From Pseudomonadota bacterium (lineage in GTDB: Bacteria; Pseudomonadota; Gammaproteobacteria; Xanthomonadales; Rhodanobacteraceae), in assembly GCA_029561145.1 (NCBI GenBank), contig JAKQJM010000088.1:1-64000 (forward strand): 64,000 bases of DNA, in the 5' to 3' direction. Both the position numbers and the translations under genes were made by a program. Positions 33,808 through 42,853 of this stretch are shown in pieces (the first letter of the stretch is position 1; each line of letters starts with the position of its first letter). The notes under the pieces were generated by a model that ran no database searches, was not told the origin of the DNA, and worked only from the letters and a program-made list of their open reading frames with translations.

Positions 33808-33836
33808 CTCGTGCAGAGCCGGAAGACCGGCACGAG
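33808..33836. terminator. Hairpin between convergent RIO kinase and glutaminyl cyclase genes
   Basis: CTCGTG (33808-33813) pairs with CACGAG (33831-33836), and CCGG (33819-33822) with CCGG (33827-33830) around the loop AAGA, with a 5-base bulge on the left. It lies between the stops of two convergent genes. No T-run. Confidence 0.45.
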
Positions 33837-33845
33837 TGGCCTGGT

Positions 33846-34703
33846 TCAGCGCCGCTTGTCGAGCAGATCGGTCGTCTTGAGCCTGATCTCGAATACCTTT
33901 GGCCACAGTTTGCCCGTGACGAACAGGCGATCGGTCTTCGCGTCGTAGGCGATGCCGTTGAGTACGTCGACTCCGGTCGATCGATCATCCGCCGAGAGCA
34001 GGGCGGGCAGGTCGAGCTGCGCGGTGACACGGCCGTTTGCCGGATCGATCACGACGATGCTCGTGCTCTGCCACACATTCGCGAAGATCCGTCCGCGGAC
34101 GAATTCGAGCTCGTTGAGATTGGCCAGCGGCTTGCCCAGGTAGGTGACTTCGAGAGTGCCGGTCTGCGCGTAGGTCTTCGGGTCGAGGAAGCGCAGCGTC
34201 GAGGTTCCATCGCTCATGATCAGGCGTTTCGTATCATGCGTGATGCCCCAGCCTTCGCCGCTGTAGTGGAACGGCTCGCCGGGCTCGAAGGTCTTGAGGT
34301 CATAGGTGAAGCCCGTCTTCGATTGCCAGGTGATCTGGATCAGGCGGTTCTTCCAGTCGGTCAGCCCCTCGGCGAAGTATTCGTTGGCGACCTTCAGGTG
34401 CTGCACGACCTCCCCGGTTTCGAGCGAGACCTTGCGCAGGCTTGAGCGCCCGTTGAGACCGGTGCTCTCGTAGAGAAAGCCGTCCCGATAGATCAGGCCC
34501 TGGGTGAATGCGCCGCGGTCGTGCGGCCAGGCCTTGACCACCTCGAAATCGAGCACGGCCGGGGGACGCGCCGCCTCGCTCATGAGTGGCTCGTCGGCAG
34601 CAACCCCCGCCAATGGAGACAGCGCCATCAGCACGGCCGGAATCCGCAGATGGCGATGCGAGACCACGGTTGCGGACTTGGAACGACGATCAGTTGAGGG
34701 CAT
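33846..34703 (-). CDS. Glutaminyl-peptide cyclotransferase (plant/bacterial type)
   Basis: A 285-residue exported enzyme that would convert N-terminal glutamine of proteins into pyroglutamate. It is the beta-propeller type, seen in RGAFTQGLIYRDGFLYESTG, YFAEGLTDWKNRLIQITWQS, GEGWGITHDTKRLIMSDGTS and LNELEFVRGRIFANVWQS. A signal region lies at about residues 17-36 (IPAVLMALSPLAGVAA) after a basic leader. ATG 34701-34703 has GGAAG 7 bases before it and was preferred to a GTG 21 bases upstream. The site of action should be the periplasm. Confidence 0.9.
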   Translation of the reverse strand: MPSTDRRSKSATVVSHRHLRIPAVLMALSPLAGVAADEPLMSEAARPPAVLDFEVVKAWPHDRGAFTQGLIYRDGFLYESTGLNGRSSLRKVSLETGEVVQHLKVANEYFAEGLTDWKNRLIQITWQSKTGFTYDLKTFEPGEPFHYSGEGWGITHDTKRLIMSDGTSTLRFLDPKTYAQTGTLEVTYLGKPLANLNELEFVRGRIFANVWQSTSIVVIDPANGRVTAQLDLPALLSADDRSTGVDVLNGIAYDAKTDRLFVTGKLWPKVFEIRLKTTDLLDKRR

Positions 34704-34799
34704 TGCTGGCTTCCAGAGGCTCACGACGGCGCGGGTTGCAGGATGCGCTCCCCGGCCGCTGCCGATGAATGATCGGCAGCGGTGGGCAGTCGCATCAAC

Positions 34800-34901
34800 T
34801 CACTTGCTCTTCTTCTTCTCGGTCTTGGCGGCGCGCTTTTCCTTCAGGGTCTTTTCGGGTTTCTTCTTTTCCGATTTCTTTGAATCCATACCTTTGGACA
34901 T
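34800..34901 (-). CDS. 33-residue lysine-rich protein
   Basis: A very small, highly basic protein (MSKGMDSKKSEKKKPEKT, then LKEKRAAKTEKKKSK), nearly half lysine and with no hydrophobic core. GAGGG lies 4 bases before the ATG, which supports real translation. Similar tiny proteins with KGxDSKK...TLKEKRAAK exist in many proteobacterial genomes, where they are unnamed; I recall the pattern but cannot search for it. It could bind nucleic acid or the ribosome. It is followed closely by 96 bp and then the QC gene on the same strand. Confidence 0.65.
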   Translation of the reverse strand: MSKGMDSKKSEKKKPEKTLKEKRAAKTEKKKSK

Positions 34902-35028
34902 GATGCCCTCGCTGGTTTCCTGTACGGGTTGTCGTGAAGCGCGCCAGCCCCGGCTGACGCGCCATGCCTTTCTAGCGCGGAATGCGCTGAATGACCAGAG
35001 GTCGCGCCCGACTGATGCGGGCTTGGCG

Positions 35029-35034
35029 TAAAAT
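35029..35034 (+). promoter_or_regulatory. Candidate -10 box directly before trhO
   Basis: TAAAAT ends 6 bases before the ATG at 35041. If used, transcription would begin at or next to the start codon and the mRNA would have no leader. No Shine-Dalgarno sequence is present, which agrees. No clear -35 box. Confidence 0.35.
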
Positions 35035-35040
35035 TGCCTG

Positions 35041-35796
35041 ATGATCCTGAACATCGCCGCCTACAAGTTCGTCACGGTCGACACGCCTGAATCCCTGGCC
35101 GCGCACCTGCAAGGGCTCGCCGAAGCGCATGCCTTGCTCGGCACGGTGCTTGTCGCAAGCGAGGGTTTGAACCTTTTTCTCGCCGGTCCGGATCCGGGCA
35201 TCGAGGCATTCGTCGACGGTTTGCGCGCCGATCGGCGGTTTGCCGATATCGTCATCAAGCGCAGTCGCAGCGCGGCACAGCCCTTCGCGAAGCTCAAGAT
35301 CAAGGTGAAAGCCGAGATCATCCGCTTCCGCCAGCCCGGAACCGCACCGCTGGCGGGCAGGGCGCGCGCGCTGGCGCCGACCGAACTTGCGCGCTGGATT
35401 GCACAAGGCTCGGATGACCAGGGCCGTCGCCTGGTGTTGCTCGATACGCGCAATCGGCAGGAAGTCGTTCACGGCAGTTTTGCCGGCGCCATGAGTCTGC
35501 CGATCGACCGCTTCACCGAGTTGCCAGGGGCGGTCTTGGAGCGTCGCGAGACGCTCGACGGAGCGGCTGTGGTCAGTTTCTGCACGGGCGGCATCCGTTG
35601 CGAGAAGGCCGCCTTGTGGATGGAAGCCGAGGGCATCGCCAACGTGTACCAGCTCGACGGGGGCATCCTCGCCTACTTCGAGCAGGTCGGCGGCTATGGT
35701 TACGACGGTGGTTGCTTCGTGTTCGACGAGCGCGTCGCGCTGGACAGCGAATTGAAGCCCCTGGCAAGCGCGCAGGCAGCCGAAACCATCGACTGA
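35041..35796 (+). CDS. trhO: tRNA uridine 5-oxyacetic acid hydroxylation protein, rhodanese family
   Basis: A 251-residue protein of the YceA/UPF0176 family. TrhO forms 5-hydroxyuridine at position 34 of tRNA. The N-terminal ferredoxin-like part (MILNIAAYKFVTVDTPESLA, GTVLVASEGLNLFLAG) and the linker KLKIKVKAEIIRF are typical. The rhodanese domain carries the essential cysteine, C181, in SFCTGGIRCEKAALWMEAEG, then LDGGILAYFEQVGG. The protein is shorter than E. coli TrhO by about 100 residues, because the C-terminal zinc-like cysteine region after FVFDERVA is almost absent. The start is directly after a TAAAAT box with no ribosome-binding site. Convergent with mfd. Confidence 0.9.
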   Translation: MILNIAAYKFVTVDTPESLAAHLQGLAEAHALLGTVLVASEGLNLFLAGPDPGIEAFVDGLRADRRFADIVIKRSRSAAQPFAKLKIKVKAEIIRFRQPGTAPLAGRARALAPTELARWIAQGSDDQGRRLVLLDTRNRQEVVHGSFAGAMSLPIDRFTELPGAVLERRETLDGAAVVSFCTGGIRCEKAALWMEAEGIANVYQLDGGILAYFEQVGGYGYDGGCFVFDERVALDSELKPLASAQAAETID

Positions 35797-35821
35797 TCGC
35801 ATCGGCGCGGCATTGCGATCA
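35794..35821. terminator. Hairpin between trhO and mfd
   Basis: TGATCGCA (35794-35801, including the trhO stop codon) and TGCGATCA (35814-35821) form an 8-bp stem with a 12-base GC-rich loop. It is the only structure between these convergent genes. Confidence 0.35.
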
Positions 35822-35826
35822 CTCGT

Positions 35827-38800
35827 TCATGGCTTAGCCGGCCTCGACAGCGCCACGATGATTTCGCGCGCGACGCGGACCCGTTCGCTGGCACCTTCCA
35901 ACTGCAGCTTGATCCGCAATTTGTCCTGGCCGTCGAGGGCATACACCTTGGGCAGGGTCTGGACCATGCGGATCACGGTCATCGGGTCGATGTCGGGCTT
36001 CGGCGTGAAGATCACGCGCCCGCCGTTCGCTCCGAGTTCGAGTTTGCGGATGCCGAGTGGCGTCGCCAGCAGCTTCAGCTCGGTAACGGCGAACAGGTTT
36101 TTCACTGCATCCGGGAGCAGGCCGAAGCGGTCGACCATCTCGACCTGCAGATCGCGCAGCGCCTCGTCGTCGGCGGCGCTGGAGATGCGCTTGTACAGCG
36201 TGAGGCGTGAATTGACGTCGGCCAGGTAGTCGTCCGGGATCAGCGCGGCCAGGTGCAGCTCGATCTCGGCCTCGTGTTCGCTGGTCAAGTCGAAATCCGG
36301 CACTTTGCCTGACTTGAGCGCGCGCACGGCGCGATCGAGCATGTCGCGGTACATCGAGAAGCCAACCTCCTCGATCTGCCCCGACTGCTCCTCGCCGAGC
36401 AGTTCGCCGGCGCCGCGGATTTCGAGATCGTGGGTGGCCAGGGTGAAGCCCGCGCCGAGTTCTTCCAGCGAGGCGAGTGCCTCGAGTCGCTTTTCCGCAT
36501 CGGCGCTGATCGAACGCGTGTCAGGAACGATCAGGAAGGCATAGGCGCGATGGTGCGAGCGTCCGACGCGGCCACGCAGCTGGTGCAGCTGGGCCAGGCC
36601 GAACTTGTCGGCGCGATTGATCACGATCGTGTTCGCACTCGGCACATCGATGCCGGATTCGATGATCGTCGTGCAGACCATGACATTGAAGCGCTGGCGG
36701 TAGAAATCGAGCATGACCTGCTCAAGCTCGCGCTCGGGCATCTGGCCATGGGCGATGCGGATGCGCGCATCGGGGACCAGGGCTTCCAGCTCGCGCGCCG
36801 CCTTCTCGATCGTGTCGACCTCATTGTGCAGGAAATACACCTGGCCGCCGCGTTGCAGCTCGCGCTGGAAGGCTTCGCGAACCAGGGCGGGATCCCAGGC
36901 TCCGATGAAGGTCTTGACGGCAAGACGATGGGCCGGTGGGGTGGCGATGATCGAAAGATCGCGCAACCCGGCCATGGCCATGTTCAGCGTGCGCGGAATC
37001 GGCGTCGCGGTAAGGGTCAGCAGGTCGACTTCGGCGCGAAGCTTCTTCAGTTGCTCCTTCTGGCGCACGCCGAAGCGCTGCTCTTCATCGACGATGAGCA
37101 GCCCGAGGTCCCTGAACTTCACATCGGACTGCAGCAGCTTGTGCGTGCCGATCATGATGTCGATCTGGCCTTCGGCAAGTTTCGCCAGCGCGTCGCTGGT
37201 TTCCTTCTTCGACTTGAAGCGCGACAGCACCTCGACCCGGATCGGCCAGTCGGCGAGACGGTCGCGGAAATTCTGGAAATGCTGCTGGGCGAGGAGGGTG
37301 GTCGGGGCCAGGATGCCGACCTGCTTGCCGGCGACGGCAGTCACGAATGCCGCACGCAATGCAACCTCGGTCTTGCCGAAGCCGACATCGCCGCAGACCA
37401 CGCGATCCATCGGCCGCGCACGCGCGAGATCGGCAATGACGGCTTCGATCGCCTGCAGCTGGTCCGGCGTCTCCTCGAACGGAAACGCGGCGGCGAACTG
37501 GTCGTAGAGAAGGCGATCGATCGCGAGTGCGGTGCCGGGCCGGGCTTCGCGCTGGGCGTAGATGGCGAGCAGTTCGGCGGCAACGTCGCGCACCTTTTCC
37601 GCCGCGCGCCGCTTCGCGCGATCCCAGGCCTCGCCGCCGAGCGAGTGCAGGGGTGCGAGTTCCGGTGCGGTGCCCGAGTAGCGACTGACCAGATGCAACT
37701 GCGCCACCGGCACATAGAGCTTGTCGCCCTTGGCGTACTCGATCGCGAGGAACTCGCCGTCCGCGCCGCCGACATCGAGCTTGAGCAGGCCCTGATAGCG
37801 GCCGACGCCGTGATCGACGTGGACAATCGGGGAACCCATCGCGAGTTCGGTCAGGTCGCGGATCACTGCTTCGGGATCGCGCGCGGCGCGCTTGCGCCGT
37901 CGACTCTGCTGGGCGCGCTCGCCGAGCAGTTCGCGTTCGGTCAACACGCTCAGCGCGGGCTTGGCCAGGGCGAATCCCTGCTCGAGCGCGGCAACCGTGA
38001 TGGCGAAGCGCGCCGGCACGGCTGGATCGACGAATTCCTTCCATGAACCGACCGTCGTCACCGGCAAGCCGGCGGCCATGACCTGTTCGATCAACGCTTC
38101 GCGGCGGCCGGCGGATTCGGTGGCGATCAGGATGCGACCCGGATAGCTCGCCACGAAGCGCTGCAACTCCGCAGCCGGCGCCTCGTCCTTGCGGTTGATC
38201 GGCAGGGATGGCACCGGTTGCGTGCCGAGGTCTGCCGAGCGCTCGTCGCTTCCGGCCGCAACGAGATCGACGCGCAGATTCCCGTTCAGGCGTTCACGCA
38301 GGTCCTGGGCCGACAGGAACAGTTCGACGACCGGAAGGATGGGCCGTTCGATGTCATGCGCGCGTTGCTCGTAGCGTTCGCGGGTCTGTGCGGAAAACAG
38401 CTCGGCGGCATCGAGTGCGCCCTCGCACACCACGAACAAGGCATTCTCGGCGAGGTAGTCGAACAGGGTTTCGGTAGGCCCGAACGGACCGCCATCGAAG
38501 AACAACGGCAGGTAGTACTCGATGCCGGCGGGAGCCGTGCCTTCCTTGATGTCCTGGTACAGCGGGCAACGACGCGGGTCGATCGGAAAGCGCTCGCGCA
38601 GGGTATTGCGGAAGCCGCGCGCGGTCTCCTCGGTCAAAGGGAATTCGCGTGCCGGCAACAGGCGCACGCGGTCCACCTTGCTTGCCGAGCGTTGCGACTC
38701 GGGATCGAACGTGCGGATCGAGTCGATCTCCTGGTCGAACAGCTCGATGCGATACGGCTCGATGCTGCCCATCGGGAAAATGTCGACGATCGCGCCGCGC

Positions 38801-39303
38801 ACCGCGAAGTCGCCGGGTTCGACCACCTGCGGCACGTGACGATAGCCCGCCTCGGAAAGACGACGCTGCTCGGCCGCGAGATCGAAGTGCTGACCGCCTT
38901 CGAGGACGAGGCTCGATCCGCCGATGTAACTGCGCGGCGCCAGACGTTGCATGAGGGTCGCGATCGGCACGACGAGCACGCCGCGCCTGAGTCCGGGCAG
39001 GCGATACAGCGTGGCAACGCGCTGCGAAACGATGTCCGGATGTGGCGCGAACAGGTCGTAGGGCAGGGTCTCCCAGTCGGGAAACTGCAGGACTTCGAGC
39101 CCGGCACCCGCGAACACCCCGATTTCGGCTTCAAGTGCGTGCGCACTGTGGGTATCGCGGGTCACGACGACAACCAGGCCAGGGTGGCGCAGGCCCGCTT
39201 CGGCGAGCGCTAGCGCCAGCGCGGAGCCGTGTGGCGTGGTCCATTGGCGACGCTGCTTCGGCGAGGTCGGCAGCGGAGATGGGATCAGCGGAGGATGGGT
39301 CAT
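35827..39303 (-). CDS. mfd: Transcription-repair coupling factor
   Basis: A 1158-residue DNA translocase that removes RNA polymerase stalled at lesions and brings in UvrA; E. coli Mfd has 1148 residues. The UvrB-like N-terminal region is present (LEVLQFPDWETLPYDLFAPH). The RNA-polymerase-interaction domain follows at about 480-560 (PIVHVDHGVGRYQGLLKLDV). The helicase motor has Walker A in VVCGDVGFGKTEVALRAAF near residue 640, DEEQRFGVRQKEQLK (DEEQ box), TATPIPRTLNMAMAGLRDLS and the TRG-region (HQLRGRVGRSHHRAYAFLI). All motor motifs are intact. It is third on the minus strand after the glycosyltransferase and the GNAT gene. Confidence 0.97.
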   Translation of the reverse strand: MTHPPLIPSPLPTSPKQRRQWTTPHGSALALALAEAGLRHPGLVVVVTRDTHSAHALEAEIGVFAGAGLEVLQFPDWETLPYDLFAPHPDIVSQRVATLYRLPGLRRGVLVVPIATLMQRLAPRSYIGGSSLVLEGGQHFDLAAEQRRLSEAGYRHVPQVVEPGDFAVRGAIVDIFPMGSIEPYRIELFDQEIDSIRTFDPESQRSASKVDRVRLLPAREFPLTEETARGFRNTLRERFPIDPRRCPLYQDIKEGTAPAGIEYYLPLFFDGGPFGPTETLFDYLAENALFVVCEGALDAAELFSAQTRERYEQRAHDIERPILPVVELFLSAQDLRERLNGNLRVDLVAAGSDERSADLGTQPVPSLPINRKDEAPAAELQRFVASYPGRILIATESAGRREALIEQVMAAGLPVTTVGSWKEFVDPAVPARFAITVAALEQGFALAKPALSVLTERELLGERAQQSRRRKRAARDPEAVIRDLTELAMGSPIVHVDHGVGRYQGLLKLDVGGADGEFLAIEYAKGDKLYVPVAQLHLVSRYSGTAPELAPLHSLGGEAWDRAKRRAAEKVRDVAAELLAIYAQREARPGTALAIDRLLYDQFAAAFPFEETPDQLQAIEAVIADLARARPMDRVVCGDVGFGKTEVALRAAFVTAVAGKQVGILAPTTLLAQQHFQNFRDRLADWPIRVEVLSRFKSKKETSDALAKLAEGQIDIMIGTHKLLQSDVKFRDLGLLIVDEEQRFGVRQKEQLKKLRAEVDLLTLTATPIPRTLNMAMAGLRDLSIIATPPAHRLAVKTFIGAWDPALVREAFQRELQRGGQVYFLHNEVDTIEKAARELEALVPDARIRIAHGQMPERELEQVMLDFYRQRFNVMVCTTIIESGIDVPSANTIVINRADKFGLAQLHQLRGRVGRSHHRAYAFLIVPDTRSISADAEKRLEALASLEELGAGFTLATHDLEIRGAGELLGEEQSGQIEEVGFSMYRDMLDRAVRALKSGKVPDFDLTSEHEAEIELHLAALIPDDYLADVNSRLTLYKRISSAADDEALRDLQVEMVDRFGLLPDAVKNLFAVTELKLLATPLGIRKLELGANGGRVIFTPKPDIDPMTVIRMVQTLPKVYALDGQDKLRIKLQLEGASERVRVAREIIVALSRPAKP

Positions 39304-39361
39304 CGAATCGGCAAACAGCGGCAGCGCGGTGCGCGAATGCGATCCGCGCGGGGGGCGCAGT

Positions 39362-39982
39362 CTAGCGTTTCACGATGTCGAGGTGTGTCGCAACCGGCTG
39401 CAGATCGAGCTGGAAGCGCACCAGGGTGGCATCATCGCTTTGCCTGCGATGGCTGAATCCGAGGCGCGTGGTCAGTGCCAGCATCGCGTTGTTCCCGGCC
39501 TGGGTATCGCCCCAGATCTCGCGCATGGCATGCGCCCTGCTTGCAGCGATCAGGCGTTCGATGAGGATGCGACCGAGGCCCCGGCCGGTGTAGTCCGGAT
39601 CGATCGCGATCGCCAGTTCGGCGGACTCGGTGATCAGGTCGAAATGCACGCGCGCCTCACCACGGATCTCGGCGCCGTTCGGGTCGGTGGCAACCAGGGC
39701 CACCGCATGATCGGGATCGATCCGGCACATCGAACGCGCGACCGGTTCGGGCAGTTCGCTGAGGGCATGGAAAACGCGCGCGCGCACCTGTTCTGGTGTC
39801 ATGCGCTTGAATGCGCGCATCAACGCGTCGACATCACCGGGGGCGATCGGCCTGAGCAGCAGCAGCGTTCCGTCGTCAAGGAAGATCGGCTCGTGCACCG
39901 TGGATGCCGAACGCGCGGTAGTGGAAGCGACCCTGGAACGACGGGGAGGGCGGCTGGATGGAAGCAGGAGAGGCGAATTCAT
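39362..39982 (-). CDS. GNAT-family N-acetyltransferase
   Basis: A 206-residue acetyltransferase. The acetyl-CoA binding loop is IDPDYTGRGLGRILIERLIA, with the R/Q-x2-G-x-G pattern as GRGLG. The core before it (LLLLRPIAPGDVDALMRAFK, MTPEQVRARVFHA, SELAIAIDPDY) is the fold also found as the C-terminal domain of protein lysine acetyltransferases of the Pat/AcsA-like group; the isolated domain may acetylate proteins or small molecules. The first 40 residues are basic and look disordered. ATG 39980-39982 was chosen. It lies 58 bp upstream of mfd and may share its transcript. Confidence 0.82.
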   Translation of the reverse strand: MNSPLLLPSSRPPRRSRVASTTARSASTVHEPIFLDDGTLLLLRPIAPGDVDALMRAFKRMTPEQVRARVFHALSELPEPVARSMCRIDPDHAVALVATDPNGAEIRGEARVHFDLITESAELAIAIDPDYTGRGLGRILIERLIAASRAHAMREIWGDTQAGNNAMLALTTRLGFSHRRQSDDATLVRFQLDLQPVATHLDIVKR

Positions 39983-40060
39983 TGGCGCATGGTGACGGGC
40001 GGAATTGGAGCAGACCATCCAATCCGCTCGTGATGTTGCGACCGGTTCAGCCGGGCCGGA

Positions 40061-41140
40061 TCACGCGCCGCCGACATCGAGGTGCGCGGAGTAGGCCTCG
40101 AGGCGCTCGATGACATCGCCGACCTCGATCAGGTCCATGACGTCGCGGTATTCGAGCTTGGTGCCCCAGGCCAGCCTCGCCGCAGGCTTGCGGCGGAATT
40201 TTCGTGCCGCGGCGTCATAGCGGTCGACGCACCACTGGCGATCCGTGTACGGGCCGGAACGATGCGGATTGCTGGCCGCATGCAGGCCCAGGACGGCTGT
40301 GCCGACCGCGTTGGCCATGTGCATCGGCCCCGAATCCGGTGCGAGCACGAGGTCGGCGCGACGCAACAGCGCGAGCAACTGCTTGAGCGTGTCCTTGCCG
40401 GTCAGATCGATGCAGTGCGTTTGCATGTGGGAGCGGATTTCATCGGCGAATTCGCGCTCGAAATCACTGGGCCCGCCGCACAGCACGACGCGCCAATCGA
40501 GCTCGTGGGTGGCATGGTCGGCGACCGCTGCATAGCGTTCGGGTCGCCAGTTGCGCAGACGATGACTCGATGTCGGGCTGATCAGGAGGATGCGCTTGTC
40601 GTTCGGCACGTGGCGCTCGGCGAATTCCTGTGCCTCGAGCGGAATCGGGATGTCCCAGCGAACCTCGTCCTGGGCCAGTCCAAGGGGTTCGAGGAAACTG
40701 GCCATCGCATCAAGGACGTGTTCGCCACTGCGTGCGGGAATGCGGCAATTGATGAAAAGGCCGTGCAGGTCCTTCGAACGTGCGCGATCGTAGCCGATCC
40801 GCAACGGCGACTTGACCAGCACGCTGAGCAGGTTCGAACGCAGTGCCACCTGCATGTGCAGCAACGCGGAAAAGCGCCTACCGGCCAGTTTTTCGCGAAC
40901 CGCGCGGAAGCCCTCGCGCTTGGCCGACTTGTCGAACACGATGAATTCGACGCCCGGCAGATCGCCGACGACGCGATGCTCGAGCTTGCCGATCAGCCAG
41001 GTCAGGCGGGTTTGCGGCAGGGCGGCCTGCAAGGTATGCACCAGCGGCACGACATGGGTCACGTCACCGATTGCCGAGGTGCGCAGGATGCACAACGACT
41101 CCAATTCGGCAGCAGGTTCGGCGGCAGGTTGTTTCCGCAT
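40061..41140 (-). CDS. Glycosyltransferase family 9 (LPS heptosyltransferase-like)
   Basis: A 359-residue enzyme of the ADP-heptose:LPS heptosyltransferase family (GT9). The N-terminal nucleotide-sugar fold begins LCILRTSAIGDVTHVVPLVH, the second domain has LISPTSSHRLRNWRPERYAA, and the donor-binding end of the family is DLVLAPDSGPMHMANAVGTA and VLGLHAASNPHRSGPY. It could be heptosyltransferase I (WaaC) or a related core transferase; motifs do not settle it. The Kdo kinase gene kdkA lies 205 bp away on the other strand, in agreement with a lipopolysaccharide-core role. AGGAG precedes ATG 41138-41140, which was preferred to one 36 bases upstream. Confidence 0.87.
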   Translation of the reverse strand: MRKQPAAEPAAELESLCILRTSAIGDVTHVVPLVHTLQAALPQTRLTWLIGKLEHRVVGDLPGVEFIVFDKSAKREGFRAVREKLAGRRFSALLHMQVALRSNLLSVLVKSPLRIGYDRARSKDLHGLFINCRIPARSGEHVLDAMASFLEPLGLAQDEVRWDIPIPLEAQEFAERHVPNDKRILLISPTSSHRLRNWRPERYAAVADHATHELDWRVVLCGGPSDFEREFADEIRSHMQTHCIDLTGKDTLKQLLALLRRADLVLAPDSGPMHMANAVGTAVLGLHAASNPHRSGPYTDRQWCVDRYDAAARKFRRKPAARLAWGTKLEYRDVMDLIEVGDVIERLEAYSAHLDVGGA

Positions 41141-41345
41141 GCGGAAGCGAACTCCTGAACGATCGGGACCTCGCATTGTCTCAGGCCGGCGACCACGGTG
41201 CGATCATGCATTCGAACACTTGCGCCTGCGGGCCTTCATCGGGCATGTGACAGGTAACGGTCCGCGCTGCATCCGTACGGGTTCATGGCTTGCCGGTTTG
41301 TCCGCTAGACTTCCCGATTCACGACGTCGACAGATTTCCGGAGTG

Positions 41346-42086
41346 ATGATCAAGGCGCAGATCCAATCGACCGCAGACGGCGCCATCCTGTTCGATGCCG
41401 CGCAAATGGACAAAGCCGATGCGCAATGGTTCGATCGGACGGCGACCGTCGGCGAGGGCGAGCGCGCTGGTCGGGGCACGGTCATTTTCTTCGACGCTCC
41501 GTTTGGCGCCTGCGTGTTGCGCCACTACCATCGCGGCGGCCTTGTTGCACGCGTCAACACCGATCGCTACCTGTGGACCGGTCGCAGCCGCAGTCGGGCA
41601 TTCCGCGAATTCCGCCTGCTAGCCGAACTGCACGATGCCGGCTTGCCGGTGCCGCTGCCGGTAATGGCGCGCTACGTGCGTTCGGGCATGAGTTACCAGG
41701 CGGATCTGATTACCGCGCAGATCCCGGCGGCGTTGACTCTCGCCGAGCGACTGGCTGCCCGCGATCTGGATGCCGCGCTGGCGACGTGGGTCGGTCGGAC
41801 CCTGGCCGGCTTTCACGCCAAGGGCATCTGGCATGCCGACCTCAATGCGAGCAACCTGCTGGTCGATGGCGGCGGAAAGGTATGGCTGATCGATTTCGAT
41901 CGTTGCCGCAAGCGCAAACCCGCGATGCCCTGGCAACAGGCCAACCTGCAGCGTTTGCTGCGTTCGTTTCGCAAGTTGCATGCGGGCAAGCTGATCGGCG
42001 ATTTTGACGCGGTGTTCTGGCATCCGTTGCTTGCTGCCTACCACCGCAGCCTTGCCGATCGATATGCGCGCGGAGAGCGCACTTGA
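41346..42086 (+). CDS. kdkA: 3-deoxy-D-manno-octulosonic acid kinase
   Basis: A 246-residue kinase of the KdkA/WaaP-like fold that phosphorylates the Kdo residue of lipid A-Kdo. The kinase core shows VLRHYHRGGLVARVNTDRYL, with the expected basic residues, then RSRAFREFRLLAELHDAGLP, the catalytic loop HADLNASNLLVDGGGKVW and metal site LIDFDRCRKRK. KdkA occurs in bacteria with a single-Kdo core such as Haemophilus and Xanthomonadales. CCGGAG lies close to the chosen ATG, and a GTG 3 bases upstream is possible. The stop overlaps the start of the next gene. Confidence 0.88.
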   Translation: MIKAQIQSTADGAILFDAAQMDKADAQWFDRTATVGEGERAGRGTVIFFDAPFGACVLRHYHRGGLVARVNTDRYLWTGRSRSRAFREFRLLAELHDAGLPVPLPVMARYVRSGMSYQADLITAQIPAALTLAERLAARDLDAALATWVGRTLAGFHAKGIWHADLNASNLLVDGGGKVWLIDFDRCRKRKPAMPWQQANLQRLLRSFRKLHAGKLIGDFDAVFWHPLLAAYHRSLADRYARGERT

Positions 42087-42853
42087 ACCTCGCCCTCCGC
42101 TTCCTCGGGGTCGGCAATGCGCATGCGGTCGAGCTTGGCTCGGCTTGCGCGGTTGTCGAGCGCGAGGATGAGCCCCTGCTGATGATCGATTGCGGGCCCG
42201 ATGCGCTGACCGCCTACGTGGATCGCTATCGGTCCGCGCCGACGGCGATCTACCTGACCCACGCCCACATGGACCATGTCGGCGGACTCGAACGCCTGTT
42301 CTTTTCGACGTACTTCGATGCCGAACGGCGCGGTCGCCTGCGCATCTACGCGCATGCGGCACTCATTCCGGTCCTGCAGTCACGTGTCGCCGACTATCCC
42401 GAAGTCCTTGCCGAAGGCGGCGCGAACTTCTGGGATGCCTTCCAGTTGGTCGCGTTGTCTCGGGGCTTCTGGCACGACGGGCTCTGGTTCGACGTGTTTC
42501 CGACCCGACATCACGCGCCGATGACCTCGTTCGGCCTCGCGTTGCGCGCGAGCCTGGTCTGGACCGGCGATACGCGCCCGATACCGGAAGCGCTGTCGAG
42601 CATGGCCGGCGCGAACGAACTGGTCGCGCATGACTGCGTGATGCAAGGCAATCCCTCGCACACCGGCATCGACGATATCGAACGCGAGTATCCGCTCGCG
42701 TTGCGTGAGCGCCTCGTGCTGTATCACTACGGGTCGCTGGCGGAAGCCGCGATGCTGCGTAAGCGGGGTTTTCGCGTTGCCGACCGCGGCGAGGCGATAG
42801 CACTGGCGCCGCCGCACGCATCGGTTGTAATGGCGACGCGGGCGGGCAACTGA
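42083..42853 (+). CDS. MBL-fold metallo-hydrolase
   Basis: A 256-residue metallo-beta-lactamase-fold enzyme. The metal-binding motif HxHxDH is present as LTHAHMDHVGGLERLFF, followed by TRHHAPMTSFGLALRASLVW and LVWTGDTRPIPEAL, and the late histidine region ELVAHDCVMQGNPSHTGIDD. It resembles the RNase Z/PhnP-like group. The substrate is not known. It starts with TTG (42083-42085), which overlaps the kdkA stop in TTGA, with GGAGAG 8 bases before it. Its stop overlaps the start of moaA by 1 base, so kdkA, this gene and moaA form one translationally linked block. Confidence 0.85.
   Translation: MNLALRFLGVGNAHAVELGSACAVVEREDEPLLMIDCGPDALTAYVDRYRSAPTAIYLTHAHMDHVGGLERLFFSTYFDAERRGRLRIYAHAALIPVLQSRVADYPEVLAEGGANFWDAFQLVALSRGFWHDGLWFDVFPTRHHAPMTSFGLALRASLVWTGDTRPIPEALSSMAGANELVAHDCVMQGNPSHTGIDDIEREYPLALRERLVLYHYGSLAEAAMLRKRGFRVADRGEAIALAPPHASVVMATRAGN

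Noticed and set aside
36430-38046. Long plus-strand open frame inside mfd
   Set aside because: Antisense shadow of mfd with no protein-like motif.
42680-42853. Molybdenum cofactor riboswitch before moaA
   Set aside because: moaA overlaps the upstream MBL gene, so there is no leader in which such an element could lie.
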